Assembly: GCA_020852925.1 (NCBI GenBank) | Contig: JADYZU010000079.1 | Coordinates: 1 to 64,000 of the forward strand | Length of the DNA stretch: 64,000 bases | Source of the DNA: Rubellimicrobium sp. | GTDB taxonomy: Bacteria > Pseudomonadota > Alphaproteobacteria > Rhodobacterales > Rhodobacteraceae | Direction of reading: 5' to 3' | Part shown: piece by piece, positions 41,017-49,562 of the stretch | How the letters are laid out: every line of letters begins with the position of its first letter | How positions within the stretch are numbered: position 1 is the first letter of the stretch | Position numbers and translations under genes: made by a program | The notes under the pieces: generated by a model | The model's database searches: none | What the model was told of the DNA's origin: nothing | What the model saw: the letters and a program-made list of their open reading frames with translations, nothing else

Positions 41017-41307
41017 ATGCGTGCCGTTCTGCCCCTGCTCCTTGTCGTGGTCGCGCTGGGCGCCTGTGCGCCCGGCCCGGTCGATCCGGCGCGCGCGGCC
41101 GACCGTTGCGAAGAGCGCGCCCGCGCCGCGCAGGGGCCGACCGGCAGCGTGACGGTCGGGGTGAATACGCACCGCGGCGCCTTTGCCGGCGGCGAGATCG
41201 GGGTGAGCGGCGATTACCTTGCCGGGCGCGATCCCCTCGCCGTCTACGAGGATTGCGTCTATGCCCTGACCGGTGCCGCCCCCATCCGCCCCGCGCGCCT
41301 GCGCTGA
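41017..41307 (+). CDS. Small lipoprotein within the sdh operon
   Basis: A 96-residue predicted lipoprotein: short signal then VVALGAC (Cys17). The mature part has two further cysteines and the beta-like stretch VTVGVNTHRGAFAGGEIGVS. Family unknown to me. It starts 14 bases after sdhA and is followed by another small exported protein, so it should be expressed with complex II. A role in envelope or respiratory assembly is only a guess. Confidence 0.78.
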   Translation: MRAVLPLLLVVVALGACAPGPVDPARAADRCEERARAAQGPTGSVTVGVNTHRGAFAGGEIGVSGDYLAGRDPLAVYEDCVYALTGAAPIRPARLR

Positions 41308-41326
41308 GAGAGAGAAAGGAAACCCC

Positions 41327-41644
41327 ATGCGCCGCCTGTTCCTTGCTGCCGCCCTTGTGCCCGTGGCCGCCCTTGTGCCCGTGGCCGCCCTTGCGCCCAT
41401 GGCCGCCCTGGCCCAGTCCGAGACCGAGAAGGCCTCGGCCCTGATCCTGCCGATGATCCAGGAAATCCAGCCCGGCGTGGCGGGCGAGGTGCTGACCGGC
41501 TGCATCATCGCCGCCGCGACCCCCGAAGAGATCGCCACCTTCGCCGCCGCCGCCGGACCCAGCGCCGCGATCGGCGCGGTGATCAACACGATCCTCGTGC
41601 GCCCGGCAACCATGCAGTGCCTTCAGGCCGCTTCGCAGGGCTGA
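41327..41644 (+). CDS. Small exported protein within the sdh operon
   Basis: A 105-residue protein with an unusually long signal peptide built from a tandem repeat ([18 protein letters not shown]). It is cut probably after ALA, before [12 protein letters not shown]. The mature part of about 75 residues has two cysteines ([10 protein letters not shown] and TMQCLQAA) that could form a disulfide. Resembles small periplasmic helical proteins of unknown role. AGAAAGGA precedes the ATG. Confidence 0.78.
   Translation: MRRLFLAAALVPVAALVPVAALAPMAALAQSETEKASALILPMIQEIQPGVAGEVLTGCIIAAATPEEIATFAAAAGPSAAIGAVINTILVRPATMQCLQAASQG
41351..41404 (+). repeat. Three-copy 18-bp tandem repeat in a signal peptide
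   Basis: Units at 41351, 41369 and 41387; the first two are identical (GCCCTTGTGCCCGTGGCC) and the third differs at two positions. Being 18 bp long, each unit adds six residues and keeps the frame. The repeat lengthens the hydrophobic core of the signal peptide and is likely prone to expansion or contraction. Confidence 0.9.
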
Positions 41645-41664
41645 GCCCCGCGCAGAAACAGCAA

Positions 41665-41689
41665 GGGCCGGCCCATCGGGCGCCGGCCC
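41665..41689 (+). other. Hairpin between the small exported gene and sdhB
   Basis: GGGCCGGC at 41665-41672 can pair with GCCGGCCC at 41682-41689, with a nine-base loop, in the 64-base gap before sdhB. No U-run follows. It could set mRNA processing or partial termination and so tune sdhB relative to sdhA. Confidence 0.5.
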
Positions 41690-41708
41690 CCCGATCGGAG
41701 GTCGACAG

Positions 41709-42488
41709 ATGGTCCAGTTCACCCTGCCCAGGAACAGCCGCATCACCACCGGCCGCACCTGGCCCGCACCGCAGGGCGCCCGCAAGCCGCGCAAGGTGCG
41801 GATCTATCGCTGGAACCCCGATGACGGGCAGAACCCGCGCGTCGATACCTATGTCGTCGACATGGACGATTGCGGGCCGATGGTTCTGGATATCCTCATC
41901 AAGATCAAGAACGAGATCGACCCGACCCTCGCTTTCCGCCGCTCCTGCCGCGAGGGGATCTGCGGTTCCTGCGGCATGAACATCGACGGGACCAACACGC
42001 TTGCCTGCATCAAGGGCGCGGACGAGATCGACGGCGACATCCGCATCAACCCGCTGCCGCACCTGCCGGTGGTGCGCGACCTCGTGCCCGATCTGACGCA
42101 TTGGTATGCGCAACATGCCTCGGTGCGGCCCTGGCTCGAGACCACGACCAACGCCCCGGAAAAGGAATGGCGCCAGTCGATCGAGGACCGCCGCAAGCTC
42201 GACGGGCTTTACGAATGCGTCATGTGCGCCTGCTGTTCCACCGCCTGCCCGAGCTATTGGTGGAACCCCGACCGGTTCCTCGGCCCGGCGGCGCTGCTGC
42301 ATGCCTATCGCTGGATCCAGGACAGCCGCGACGAGGCCACGGGCGAGCGGCTTGACGATCTCGAGGATCCGTTCCGGCTTTATCGCTGCCACACGATCAT
42401 GAACTGCACCCGCACCTGCCCCAAGGGGCTGAACCCCGCCAAGGCGATTGCCGGGATCAAGAAGATGATGGTGGACCGGATCGTGTGA
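41709..42488 (+). CDS. sdhB: Succinate dehydrogenase iron-sulfur subunit
   Basis: Electron-transfer subunit of complex II, 259 residues. The 2Fe-2S ligands lie in [16 protein letters not shown] plus the following Cys. The 4Fe-4S and 3Fe-4S clusters are bound by [17 protein letters not shown] near residue 175 and [17 protein letters not shown] near residue 228. CGGAGG precedes the ATG. The gene is followed by a strong terminator. Confidence 0.98.
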   Translation: MVQFTLPRNSRITTGRTWPAPQGARKPRKVRIYRWNPDDGQNPRVDTYVVDMDDCGPMVLDILIKIKNEIDPTLAFRRSCREGICGSCGMNIDGTNTLACIKGADEIDGDIRINPLPHLPVVRDLVPDLTHWYAQHASVRPWLETTTNAPEKEWRQSIEDRRKLDGLYECVMCACCSTACPSYWWNPDRFLGPAALLHAYRWIQDSRDEATGERLDDLEDPFRLYRCHTIMNCTRTCPKGLNPAKAIAGIKKMMVDRIV

Positions 42489-42510
42489 TCCGGGCCCGGG
42501 GGAAATGCGA

Positions 42511-42537
42511 ACGGGGGCCTCGCGGCCCCCGTTTTCC
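42511..42537 (+). terminator. Intrinsic terminator of the sdh operon
   Basis: ACGGGGGCC (42511-42519) and GGCCCCCGT (42524-42532) form a nine-pair stem with a four-base loop, followed by TTTTCC. It serves the plus strand after sdhB; the reverse strand lacks a T-run for deoD. Confidence 0.85.
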
Positions 42538-42571
42538 GTCTGCGCCCCCGGTGCGCCCCCGGGCGGCACTG

Positions 42572-43276
42572 TCAGGCGAAGGCCGCCTCGAGCGCGATTT
42601 CCACCATGTCGGCGAAACTCTGCTCGCGGTCCTCGGCGGGCAATGCCTCGTGCGTCAGGAGGTGGTCGCTCACCGTGAGAATGGCGAGGGCCCGCCGCTG
42701 ATGGCGCGCGGCCAGGGTGTAAAGTTCGGCCGCTTCCATTTCCACGGCCAGCACGCCATGGCGCGTCATCTGTTCGGTCAGGTCGGGGCGTTCGTCATAG
42801 AACACATCCGACGAATAGATGTTCCCGACATGCGTCCGCGCGCCTTGCGCCCGCGATGCCGCCACCGCCGCCTCGAGCAGGCTGTAATCGGCGCAGGGGG
42901 CGAAATTCAACTCGCGGAAGATTCCCAGTGAGGGCGTGGAAATCGTGCTGGCGGTCATGGCAATGACCACATCGCGGATGGCGACATGATGCTGCATTGC
43001 CCCGCAGGAACCGATGCGGATCAGGGTCTGGGCGCCATAATCGCGGATGAGTTCGTTTGCATAGATCGACAGCGATGGCATTCCCATGCCCGATCCCTGG
43101 ATCGTCACGGGATTGCCGCGCCAGGTGCCGGTAAAGCCCAGCATCCCGCGCACCCGGTTCACGCAGCGCGCATCCTCGAGGAATCGCCCCGCCGCCCACT
43201 GCGCGCGCAGCGGATCGCCGGGCATCAGGACGACGGGCGCGATATCGCCCGCCGCCGCTCCGATGTGGAGGGTCAT
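42572..43276 (-). CDS. deoD: Purine-nucleoside phosphorylase, DeoD type
   Basis: Phosphorolysis of purine (deoxy)nucleosides in salvage, a hexameric enzyme with 234 residues here. Landmarks are [12 protein letters not shown] (phosphate site), [23 protein letters not shown] (substrate) and [13 protein letters not shown] with the catalytic Asp. It begins 10 bases after the hvrA stop, so the two are probably one transcript. Confidence 0.95.
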   Translation of the reverse strand: MTLHIGAAAGDIAPVVLMPGDPLRAQWAAGRFLEDARCVNRVRGMLGFTGTWRGNPVTIQGSGMGMPSLSIYANELIRDYGAQTLIRIGSCGAMQHHVAIRDVVIAMTASTISTPSLGIFRELNFAPCADYSLLEAAVAASRAQGARTHVGNIYSSDVFYDERPDLTEQMTRHGVLAVEMEAAELYTLAARHQRRALAILTVSDHLLTHEALPAEDREQSFADMVEIALEAAFA

Positions 43277-43286
43277 GTGCCTGACC

Positions 43287-43610
43287 TCACGCGAGGAAAT
43301 CGTTCAGCGATTTCCCTTCGGCAAGGGCGGCGTTGATCCATTCCGGGCGCCGGCCGCGGCCCGACCAGGTCTGCGCCGGATTGGCGGTGTTGCGGTATTT
43401 CACCGCCGAGGGCGCCTTGCGCCCGCGTCCCTTGGGCAGGGCGATGCCGGTCAGTTCCTCGAGTTTGAAGCCGTATTCGGCGACGGCGCGTTCGGCGGCG
43501 TCGATGGCGCGGCGCTTCTCCCGGTCGGCAAGCGTGGCGATGGCCCGGTCCACATCGTTGCGCAACCGGGTCAATTCCTGACGCGACAGGGAATCGAGGT
43601 CGATGGTCAT
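43287..43610 (-). CDS. hvrA: H-NS family nucleoid protein, HvrA-like
   Basis: A 107-residue DNA-binding protein of the H-NS/HvrA/Spb group, known in Rhodobacter as a light- and nitrogen-related regulator. The N-terminal half is a coiled-coil oligomerisation region. The C-terminal half has [20 protein letters not shown], with the GRGRRP AT-hook-like loop that contacts the minor groove. The ATG at 43610 is preferred to an upstream start, giving [13 protein letters not shown] as in relatives. A 12-bp palindrome lies in its leader region. Confidence 0.9.
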   Translation of the reverse strand: MTIDLDSLSRQELTRLRNDVDRAIATLADREKRRAIDAAERAVAEYGFKLEELTGIALPKGRGRKAPSAVKYRNTANPAQTWSGRGRRPEWINAALAEGKSLNDFLA

Positions 43611-43674
43611 TGCTGTTCTCCGCAAGGGATGGCGCGGACCGATTGCCACGCCTTGCAAACAGATTGCCCCGTTT

Positions 43675-43686
43675 TTCCGATCGGAA
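43675..43686. promoter_or_regulatory. Palindrome TTCCGATCGGAA in the hvrA upstream region
   Basis: Perfect 12-bp palindrome about 65 bp before the hvrA start, in an AT-richer stretch that also contains TTAAGCAGGGCTTAA (43697-43711). Possible binding sites for a regulator or HvrA itself; no promoter hexamers are clear. Confidence 0.4.
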
Positions 43687-43750
43687 CAACAACGGATTTA
43701 AGCAGGGCTTAACTCGACCTCTTGTCCTTTTGTTAGCCCCGCCCGCGATC

Positions 43751-44974
43751 TCAGCCCCGGATCCCCTTTGGCCGCATTGCCAGCCAGATGAGGGCGGCGC
43801 CCGCAAGGGCCAGAAACGGCACCATGGCGATATTCACCGCCGACCAGCCCTGCACGGTATTGCCGCCCGAACAGTTCATCAGCCCGCCCGATGCCAGCGA
43901 GGCGATGGTGACGGCGCCGAACACGATCATGTCGTTCATGCCCTGCACCCGCCCGCGTTCATGCGGCGGATAGGAGGCGGTCAGCAGCGTGGTCGCGCCG
44001 ATGAATCCGAAATTCCAGCCGACGCCCAGAAGGACGAGCGCGACGAAGAAATTGGTCAGTTCCACCCCCGCCAGCCCGACACCGCCCGCCGCCGCCAGAA
44101 TGGCAAGGCCCGTCGCCATCACCCGCACCGCGCCGAAACGGGCGATGACATGGCCGGTGACGAACGAGGGCGCATACATGGCCAGCACATGCGCCGAAAC
44201 GATGTCGGCGGCATTGCCCTGGGTATAGCCGCAGCCGACCACCGCAAGCGGCGTCGAGGTCATCACCAGGTTCATGAGCGCATAGGACACCGCGCCCACG
44301 ATCACCGAGACCGCAATCGCCGGGGTGCGCAGCAATTCGCCCACGCTGCGCGCCACCGGCGCCTCCATGCGGGTCATCGGCCGCGGTTTCGGCAGGTCGA
44401 GCAGCAGGAACAGGAACATCCCCGCCGCGGTGATCGCCGCCCCGGCCAGGTAGGTGCCGACAAAGGGCGCGGCGGTCAGGTTTTCCGTCACCTTCACCAG
44501 TTGCGGCCCCACCAGCGCCGACAGCAGGCCCCCCGCCATCACCCAGGAGATCGCCTTGGGCCGGAACGCATCCGAGGCGGTGTCGGTCGCGGCAAAGCGG
44601 TAGAACCCCTGCGCCGACATGTAGGTGCCGGTCAGGTAGGATCCCACCAGCAGCAGCCAGAAATTCCCGGTCGCCACCGCCAGCGCGGCCACGGCCGATC
44701 CGATCAGCCCCCCCGTCGCCCCAAGGGTGAAACCCGGCACCCGCCCGTGGCGCTGCATGAAGGGCGACAGCCACGGCGCCGTGGACATGGAGCCGAACAC
44801 CACCATGGAAATCGGCAGCGTGGCCAGACAGGGATTGGGTGCAAGCATCTGCCCGGCAAGGCCGCCGATCACGAAGACCATGGTGACCTGGCTGCCGATG
44901 ATGGCCTGCGCGGCGACAAGGACGGCCACGTTGCGGCGGGCCTTGCGATCGTCGATGACATATGAATCGTTCAT
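43751..44974 (-). CDS. MFS transporter
   Basis: A 407-residue major-facilitator carrier with about twelve hydrophobic segments. The A-like loop appears as SPFMQRHGRVPGFTLGATGG after helix 2-3, and a long central loop follows LLLDLPKPRPMTRMEAP. The substrate is unknown. The ATG at 44974 fits the start of the hydrophilic N-terminus MNDSYVIDDRKARRN, though no good ribosome binding site is present. Divergent from the DNA glycosylase gene. Confidence 0.85.
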   Translation of the reverse strand: MNDSYVIDDRKARRNVAVLVAAQAIIGSQVTMVFVIGGLAGQMLAPNPCLATLPISMVVFGSMSTAPWLSPFMQRHGRVPGFTLGATGGLIGSAVAALAVATGNFWLLLVGSYLTGTYMSAQGFYRFAATDTASDAFRPKAISWVMAGGLLSALVGPQLVKVTENLTAAPFVGTYLAGAAITAAGMFLFLLLDLPKPRPMTRMEAPVARSVGELLRTPAIAVSVIVGAVSYALMNLVMTSTPLAVVGCGYTQGNAADIVSAHVLAMYAPSFVTGHVIARFGAVRVMATGLAILAAAGGVGLAGVELTNFFVALVLLGVGWNFGFIGATTLLTASYPPHERGRVQGMNDMIVFGAVTIASLASGGLMNCSGGNTVQGWSAVNIAMVPFLALAGAALIWLAMRPKGIRG

Positions 44975-45071
44975 GATGTGATGGCTAGCCCCAAGCCCCG
45001 GCACAGGCAAGGGGGGGCGAAGGCGCGGCAGGGGGCTGGCCGCGGTGCGATGCGCGCCCTATGGTCGCGCC

Positions 45072-45707
45072 ATGAATGCCGAACCCCCCCGCATCATCCT
45101 CGGACCAGACTGCCTTGCCGAAGGGGCGCGCTGGCTGATCGCCGCCGACCCGCGCCTGGCGCCGGCGCTGGCCGAACCGCTGCCGCTGCGGCTGCGCCCG
45201 GACGGGTTCGAGGCGCTCTTGTGGGCGATCGTCGGGCAGCAGGTCAGCACTGCCAGCGCCTCGGCCATCTGGGAGAGGCTGCACGCGGCCGGCCTTGTGT
45301 CGCGCGACGCGGTGGCGCTGGCCGGGGACGAGGCGCTGCGCGCCTGCGGCCTCTCGCGGCCGAAGCTGCGCTATGCCCGCGCGCTGGCGCTGTCGGATCT
45401 GGATTTCGCGGGCCTGCGCGGCCTGCCGACCGACGAGGTGGTGACGCGCCTGGTCGAACTGCCCGGAATCGGCCGCTGGACCGCGGAAATCTATGCGATG
45501 TTCTCGCTCGGGCATGCCGATGTCATGGCGGCGGGCGATCTTGCCTTGCAGGAATCGGCGCGGATCCTGTTCGGCCTGCCCGAACGGCCGAACGAACGCG
45601 CGCTGCGCGCCATGGCGGCGATCTGGTCCCCCTGGCGGTCGGTTGCGGCGCAGGCGCTCTGGGCCTACTACCGGCAGGCGAAAGGGCGCGAGGGGGTCGG
45701 CCGCTGA
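45072..45707 (+). CDS. alkA: DNA-3-methyladenine glycosylase II
   Basis: Base-excision repair enzyme removing alkylated purines, 211 residues, HhH-GPD superfamily. The helix-hairpin-helix is LVELPGIGRWTAEIYAMFSL and the catalytic Asp follows in DVMAAGDLALQ. It lacks the N-terminal extra domain of E. coli AlkA, so it is closer to the short MAG-type enzymes. Confidence 0.88.
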   Translation: MNAEPPRIILGPDCLAEGARWLIAADPRLAPALAEPLPLRLRPDGFEALLWAIVGQQVSTASASAIWERLHAAGLVSRDAVALAGDEALRACGLSRPKLRYARALALSDLDFAGLRGLPTDEVVTRLVELPGIGRWTAEIYAMFSLGHADVMAAGDLALQESARILFGLPERPNERALRAMAAIWSPWRSVAAQALWAYYRQAKGREGVGR

Positions 45708-45747
45708 CCGGCCGCAATCCCCGCCCGTGACCGGCACCGGAGGACAG

Positions 45748-46416
45748 ATGACCCGCATCCTGCAATCAGACCGGGTGGCGCCGCGTTCGGGCGAGCTGCG
45801 TTCGGCCGTGGTGTTCCTGCACGGCTATGGCGCGAACGGCGCCGATCTGCTGTCGCTGGCGGACCCGCTGGGCGAACACCTGCCCGATACGCTGTTCGTG
45901 GCCCCCGACGCGCCCGAACGCTGCGCCGGCGTGCCCTTCGGGTTCCAGTGGTTCCCGATCCCCTGGATCGACGGTTCGGCCGAGGACGAAAGCCGTCAGG
46001 GCCTGTGGCGTGCGGCCGGCGACCTTGACGCTTTCCTCACCGCGCTCATGATCGAAGAGGATCTGCTGCCCGAACAGGTGGCGCTGTTCGGGTTCTCGCA
46101 AGGTTCGATGATGGCGCTGCATGTCGCGCCCCGCCGCGAGGATCCGGTTGCGGCCGTGGTCGCCTTCTCGGGCCGCCTGCTCGAACCGGAACTGCTCGGG
46201 GACGAGGCCCTGTCGCGCCCGCCGGTGCTGCTCTTGCATGGCGACCGCGACGATGTGGTGCCCGCCGCCGCCCTGCCCGAGGCGGCGCGCGGCCTCGAGG
46301 AGGCGGGCTGGAGCGAGGTCTACGCCCATGTCATGCGCGGCACCGCCCACGGCATCGACCCCGAGGGCCTGGGCGTGGCACTCGCCTTCCTGCGCGACCG
46401 GCTGGGGGTGGCGTGA
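45748..46416 (+). CDS. Carboxylesterase / phospholipase, alpha/beta hydrolase
   Basis: A 222-residue alpha/beta hydrolase of the Abhydrolase_2 (carboxylesterase/thioesterase) family. FLHGYGANGADLL forms the oxyanion region. The nucleophile Ser is in GFSQGSMMAL (about residue 117), the Asp in HGDRDDVVP and the His in GTAHGIDP, so the triad is complete. GGAGGACAG precedes the ATG. Probably cytosolic (no signal peptide); the natural substrate is unknown. Confidence 0.88.
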   Translation: MTRILQSDRVAPRSGELRSAVVFLHGYGANGADLLSLADPLGEHLPDTLFVAPDAPERCAGVPFGFQWFPIPWIDGSAEDESRQGLWRAAGDLDAFLTALMIEEDLLPEQVALFGFSQGSMMALHVAPRREDPVAAVVAFSGRLLEPELLGDEALSRPPVLLLHGDRDDVVPAAALPEAARGLEEAGWSEVYAHVMRGTAHGIDPEGLGVALAFLRDRLGVA

Positions 46417-46517
46417 GGGGGTTGCTCCCGGGGGGGGGGGCGGCAAAAAAGGTGGGGTATTTTGATACCTATTTCACAAGCCACTGATCTGTCGTGATAA
46501 TTGGCGGATCGCCGCCC

Positions 46518-46545
46518 TTGACCCGCGCGCATGGCCCGCTATAAG
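46518..46545 (+). promoter_or_regulatory. Sigma-70 promoter of rplM-rpsI
   Basis: TTGACC (46518-46523), 16-base spacer, TATAAG (46540-46545), about 60 bases before the rplM start. The strongest consensus-like promoter seen in the window, as expected for a ribosomal protein operon. Upstream is an AT-rich stretch with the small hairpin GGTATTTTGATACC and, at 46430-46440, a run of 11 G. Confidence 0.75.
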
Positions 46546-46607
46546 CGCCCCATCCCAACGACCGGGGTCCGGGGCATGTCGCCAGGGGCCCAAGAATCTG
46601 GTGAGAC

Positions 46608-47069
46608 ATGAAAACCTTTTCCGCTACCCCCGCGGACATCGAGAAGAAGTGGGTCGTGATCGACGCCGAAGGCGTGATCCTTGGCCGGCTTGCCTCGATC
46701 GTCGCCATGCGCCTGCGTGGCAAGCACAAGCCGACCTTCACCCCGCACATGGACATGGGCGACAACGTGATCGTCGTGAATGCCGACAAGGTCCAGTTGA
46801 CCGGCAAGAAGCGTGACGAACGCTTCTACTGGCACACCGGCCATCCCGGCGGGATCAAGTCGCGCACCCGCGCCGAGATCCTCGAGGGCGCCCACCCCGA
46901 GCGCGTGGTCGAGAAGGCGGTGGAGCGGATGCTGCCCAAGAACCGTCTGGCCCGGGTGCAGATGTCGCATCTGCGCGTCTTTGCCGGCCCCGAGCACGGG
47001 ATGGAGGCGCAGAAGCCCGAAGTCGTCGACGTGAAGTCGATGAACCCCAAGAACACGAGGATCGCGTAA
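46608..47069 (+). CDS. rplM: 50S ribosomal protein L13
   Basis: Early-assembling large-subunit protein, 153 residues. [32 protein letters not shown]-like and [19 protein letters not shown] segments match L13. GGTGAG precedes the ATG. Two bases separate it from rpsI, the usual L13-S9 operon. Confidence 0.98.
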   Translation: MKTFSATPADIEKKWVVIDAEGVILGRLASIVAMRLRGKHKPTFTPHMDMGDNVIVVNADKVQLTGKKRDERFYWHTGHPGGIKSRTRAEILEGAHPERVVEKAVERMLPKNRLARVQMSHLRVFAGPEHGMEAQKPEVVDVKSMNPKNTRIA

Positions 47070-47071
47070 TC

Positions 47072-47587
47072 ATGGCCGAACAGATCCGCTCGCTCGACCA
47101 GCTTGCCGCCGCCACCACCGGCGCCGCTGCCGTGGCCGAGGCCGCCGCACCTGCCCCCGCCCCGCGCGAGCCGGTGCGTGACGCGCTGAACCGTTCCTAT
47201 GCCACCGGCAAGCGCAAGGATGCGGTCGCCCGCGTCTGGGTGAAGCCCGGCACCGGCAAGTTCCTGATCCGCGACCACAAGGGCAATTATGTGGACTATA
47301 CCGTCTACTTCGCCCGTCCCGTGCTTCAGATGATCCTGCGCCAGCCCTTCCAGGTGGCGGGTGTCACCGGCCAGTTCGACGTGATGGCCACCGTCGCGGG
47401 CGGCGGCCTTTCGGGGCAGGCCGGCGCGGTCAAGCACGGCATCTCGCGCGCGCTGCAACTGTGGGATCCGGCGCTGCGTCCGGCGCTCAAGGCGGCGGGC
47501 TTCCTCACCCGCGACAGCCGCGTGGTCGAGCGCAAGAAGTACGGCAAGGCCAAGGCCCGCAAGTCCTTCCAGTTCTCCAAGCGCTGA
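47072..47587 (+). CDS. rpsI: 30S ribosomal protein S9
   Basis: Small-subunit protein whose basic tail reaches the P site. At 171 residues it is longer than the bacterial norm of about 130 because of an Ala/Pro-rich N-terminal extension of about 40 residues, common in alphaproteobacteria. The S9 core begins at [20 protein letters not shown] and ends in the typical basic tail SFQFSKR. Confidence 0.98.
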   Translation: MAEQIRSLDQLAAATTGAAAVAEAAAPAPAPREPVRDALNRSYATGKRKDAVARVWVKPGTGKFLIRDHKGNYVDYTVYFARPVLQMILRQPFQVAGVTGQFDVMATVAGGGLSGQAGAVKHGISRALQLWDPALRPALKAAGFLTRDSRVVERKKYGKAKARKSFQFSKR

Positions 47588-47610
47588 TCTCCGCCGAAAT
47601 CCGGCTCTGG

Positions 47611-47647
47611 CGGCCCGCTTCCCCAAGGAAGCGGGCCGTTATTTTTT
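47611..47647 (+). terminator. Intrinsic terminator after rpsI
   Basis: CGGCCCGCTTCC (47611-47622) pairs perfectly with GGAAGCGGGCCG (47627-47638) around a CCAA loop, followed by TTATTTTTT. A strong Rho-independent terminator for rplM-rpsI. Confidence 0.95.
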
Positions 47648-47707
47648 CGTTCGCCTGTGCTAGAATGCGGGCCTTCGTCGCTGCCATCTCGAGTCGGAGG
47701 GATCGCC

Positions 47708-47926
47708 ATGGCCCCTTCTTTCTCATCCGCCTTCATGGCCGGGCAGGGCCTTGGTGATCGGGAAACCCGCGACCTGACCCGGGCGGAGCCGATCCCCGTC
47801 ACGACCGGGCATGGGGTGGCGATGGCCGGCTTCTCGGGCCGGAGCGGCGACGGCACCAGCGGCGCGGAAATGGTGGCCCGGCTGACAGGGATCAATGCGC
47901 TTTCGGGGGCGGACTTCATCCTGTGA
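47708..47926 (+). CDS. Small protein with an RTX-type C-terminus
   Basis: A 72-residue product whose last 25 residues, DGTSGAEMVARLTGINALSG then ADFIL, match the end of the RTX protein 1.5 kb downstream (DGTSGAEMSIRLSNLVTLDG then GDFIL); 17 bases of DNA are identical there. The rest has no calcium-binding repeats. GGAGGG lies seven bases before the ATG, and a TAGAAT at 47661-47666 could be a -10. It may be a small type I secretion substrate or the remnant of an older RTX gene after a partial duplication. Confidence 0.65.
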   Translation: MAPSFSSAFMAGQGLGDRETRDLTRAEPIPVTTGHGVAMAGFSGRSGDGTSGAEMVARLTGINALSGADFIL

Positions 47927-47980
47927 CCGGCGCCCGGCCGGCCGGGTCACGTCATTGCCACCTCTTTCACGGAGCAACAG

Positions 47981-49450
47981 ATGACATCCTTTCTCATTTC
48001 CGGAACCTCCCAGACCAGTCAGTCCCTTGTCGACGGCGAAACCGGCGTGATCGCCCCGGACAGCATCCTCAGCGTGCCGATCAGCCCCGCTCTCCATGTC
48101 AGCGGGTCGACCTGGGTCAATGTCCTCGGCACGATCGCGTCGTCGCAGGTCTATGCGATCGGCACTGTCGGCAGCCCGATCAGGACCACCATCAACGTCG
48201 GATCGTCCGGCGGGATCTACAGCCTTGCACCGACCGACGGGTCCACCGGCTATCCGGCGCTCCATCTCAGCGCCGGAAGTACCGAAATCACCAATGCGGG
48301 CACGATTTCGGGAACCTTCGGCACGATCATGCAATGGGACGGGGCATTCCGGCTGGCCAACAGCGGCATGATCCGGGCGACCTGGGGCGATGTGATCTAC
48401 CTCGGCAGCACCACCTCGCCCACCTTCATCCAGAACAGCGGCACGATCACCTCGCTGGGCGGCAGGGCGGCGATCTCGGCCTACTGGGTCAGTCAGCCGG
48501 TCGCGATCATCAACTCCGGCGAGATTTCGACCACCGCCTGGCAGGCGATCGCGACCGGATCGGGCAATGACACGCTGGTCAATGCCGGCCTGATCCAGGG
48601 ATCGGTGAATACCAACGGCGGCGCCGACACGGTGACGGTGACGGGAACGATCACCAGCACCCTCTATCTGGGTGAAGGCGACGACATCGTGACCGTCGCC
48701 GGTGGCACGGTGGCAGGTGGGATCTCGGGCGGGGAGGGGCACGACACCTTCGACGTCGACAGCCTTGCGATCCGCATCTACGAGATGACCGGCGAGGGCA
48801 CCGATACCGTCGTCAGCAGCGCCGAGCGGTACATCCTTTCCGCCAATGTCGAGATCCTCACCCTGACCGGCGCCGCGCGCGAGGGGTTCGGCAATGGCGC
48901 GGCCAACAGCCTCACCGGGTCGGATCTGGACAATCTGCTGGCCGGGCGCGGCGGGGCCGACCTGATCCGGGGGCAGGGCGGCGACGACGACCTGCGCGGC
49001 GGGGCGGGGGATGACCGGCTCTGGGGCGGAGAGGGCGACGACCTCCTGCGTGGCGGCGACGGCAGGGACCGGCTGGATGGCGGGGCGGGCGACGATGTGC
49101 TGATCGGCGGCGCGGGCAAGGACCGGCTGACCGGCGGGAAGGGGGCGGATGCCTTTGTCTTCCTGCGCGCATCGGACAGTGCGGGCAAGGAGGCCGACAC
49201 CATCACCGACTTCCGCCACGGCACCGACCACATCGACCTGTCCGCGATCGACGCGAACGGCGCGCGGGCGGGTGATCCCGATTTCACCTTCATCGGCAGC
49301 GCCGCGTTTTCGGCGCCGGGTCAGGTGCGGGCGGTGCATGTGGGCAGCGACTGGGTGGTGCAGGTGAACATCGACGGCACCAGCGGCGCCGAGATGTCGA
49401 TCCGCCTGAGCAACCTCGTCACGCTCGACGGCGGCGATTTCATCCTCTGA
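47981..49450 (+). CDS. RTX calcium-binding protein, type I secreted
   Basis: A 489-residue predicted extracellular protein. The N-terminal two thirds form short Ser/Thr/Gly-rich repeats (ITNAGTISG, IQNSGTITSLGG, IINSGEIST), suggesting a beta-helix. About residues 320-395 hold RTX nonapeptides such as GGAGDDRLW, GGEGDDLLR and GGAGDDVLI, which bind calcium. A serralysin-like C-terminal domain follows (DTITDFRHGTDHIDLSAIDA) and the chain ends in DFIL, the type I secretion signal. There is no Sec signal. No HEXXH or other catalytic motif is visible, so it is probably structural or adhesive. No export genes are nearby. CGGAGCAACAG precedes the ATG. Confidence 0.88.
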   Translation: MTSFLISGTSQTSQSLVDGETGVIAPDSILSVPISPALHVSGSTWVNVLGTIASSQVYAIGTVGSPIRTTINVGSSGGIYSLAPTDGSTGYPALHLSAGSTEITNAGTISGTFGTIMQWDGAFRLANSGMIRATWGDVIYLGSTTSPTFIQNSGTITSLGGRAAISAYWVSQPVAIINSGEISTTAWQAIATGSGNDTLVNAGLIQGSVNTNGGADTVTVTGTITSTLYLGEGDDIVTVAGGTVAGGISGGEGHDTFDVDSLAIRIYEMTGEGTDTVVSSAERYILSANVEILTLTGAAREGFGNGAANSLTGSDLDNLLAGRGGADLIRGQGGDDDLRGGAGDDRLWGGEGDDLLRGGDGRDRLDGGAGDDVLIGGAGKDRLTGGKGADAFVFLRASDSAGKEADTITDFRHGTDHIDLSAIDANGARAGDPDFTFIGSAAFSAPGQVRAVHVGSDWVVQVNIDGTSGAEMSIRLSNLVTLDGGDFIL

Positions 49451-49562
49451 TCCCGCCCGCCGGTCCGGCCCCGCCGCGCCGGTGACGCAACATTCCGGTT
49501 GATCTTTCCTGCCGATCCGGAAACATCGCACCCAGTGCGCAGGAGCAGGGGGGCGCGAACGG

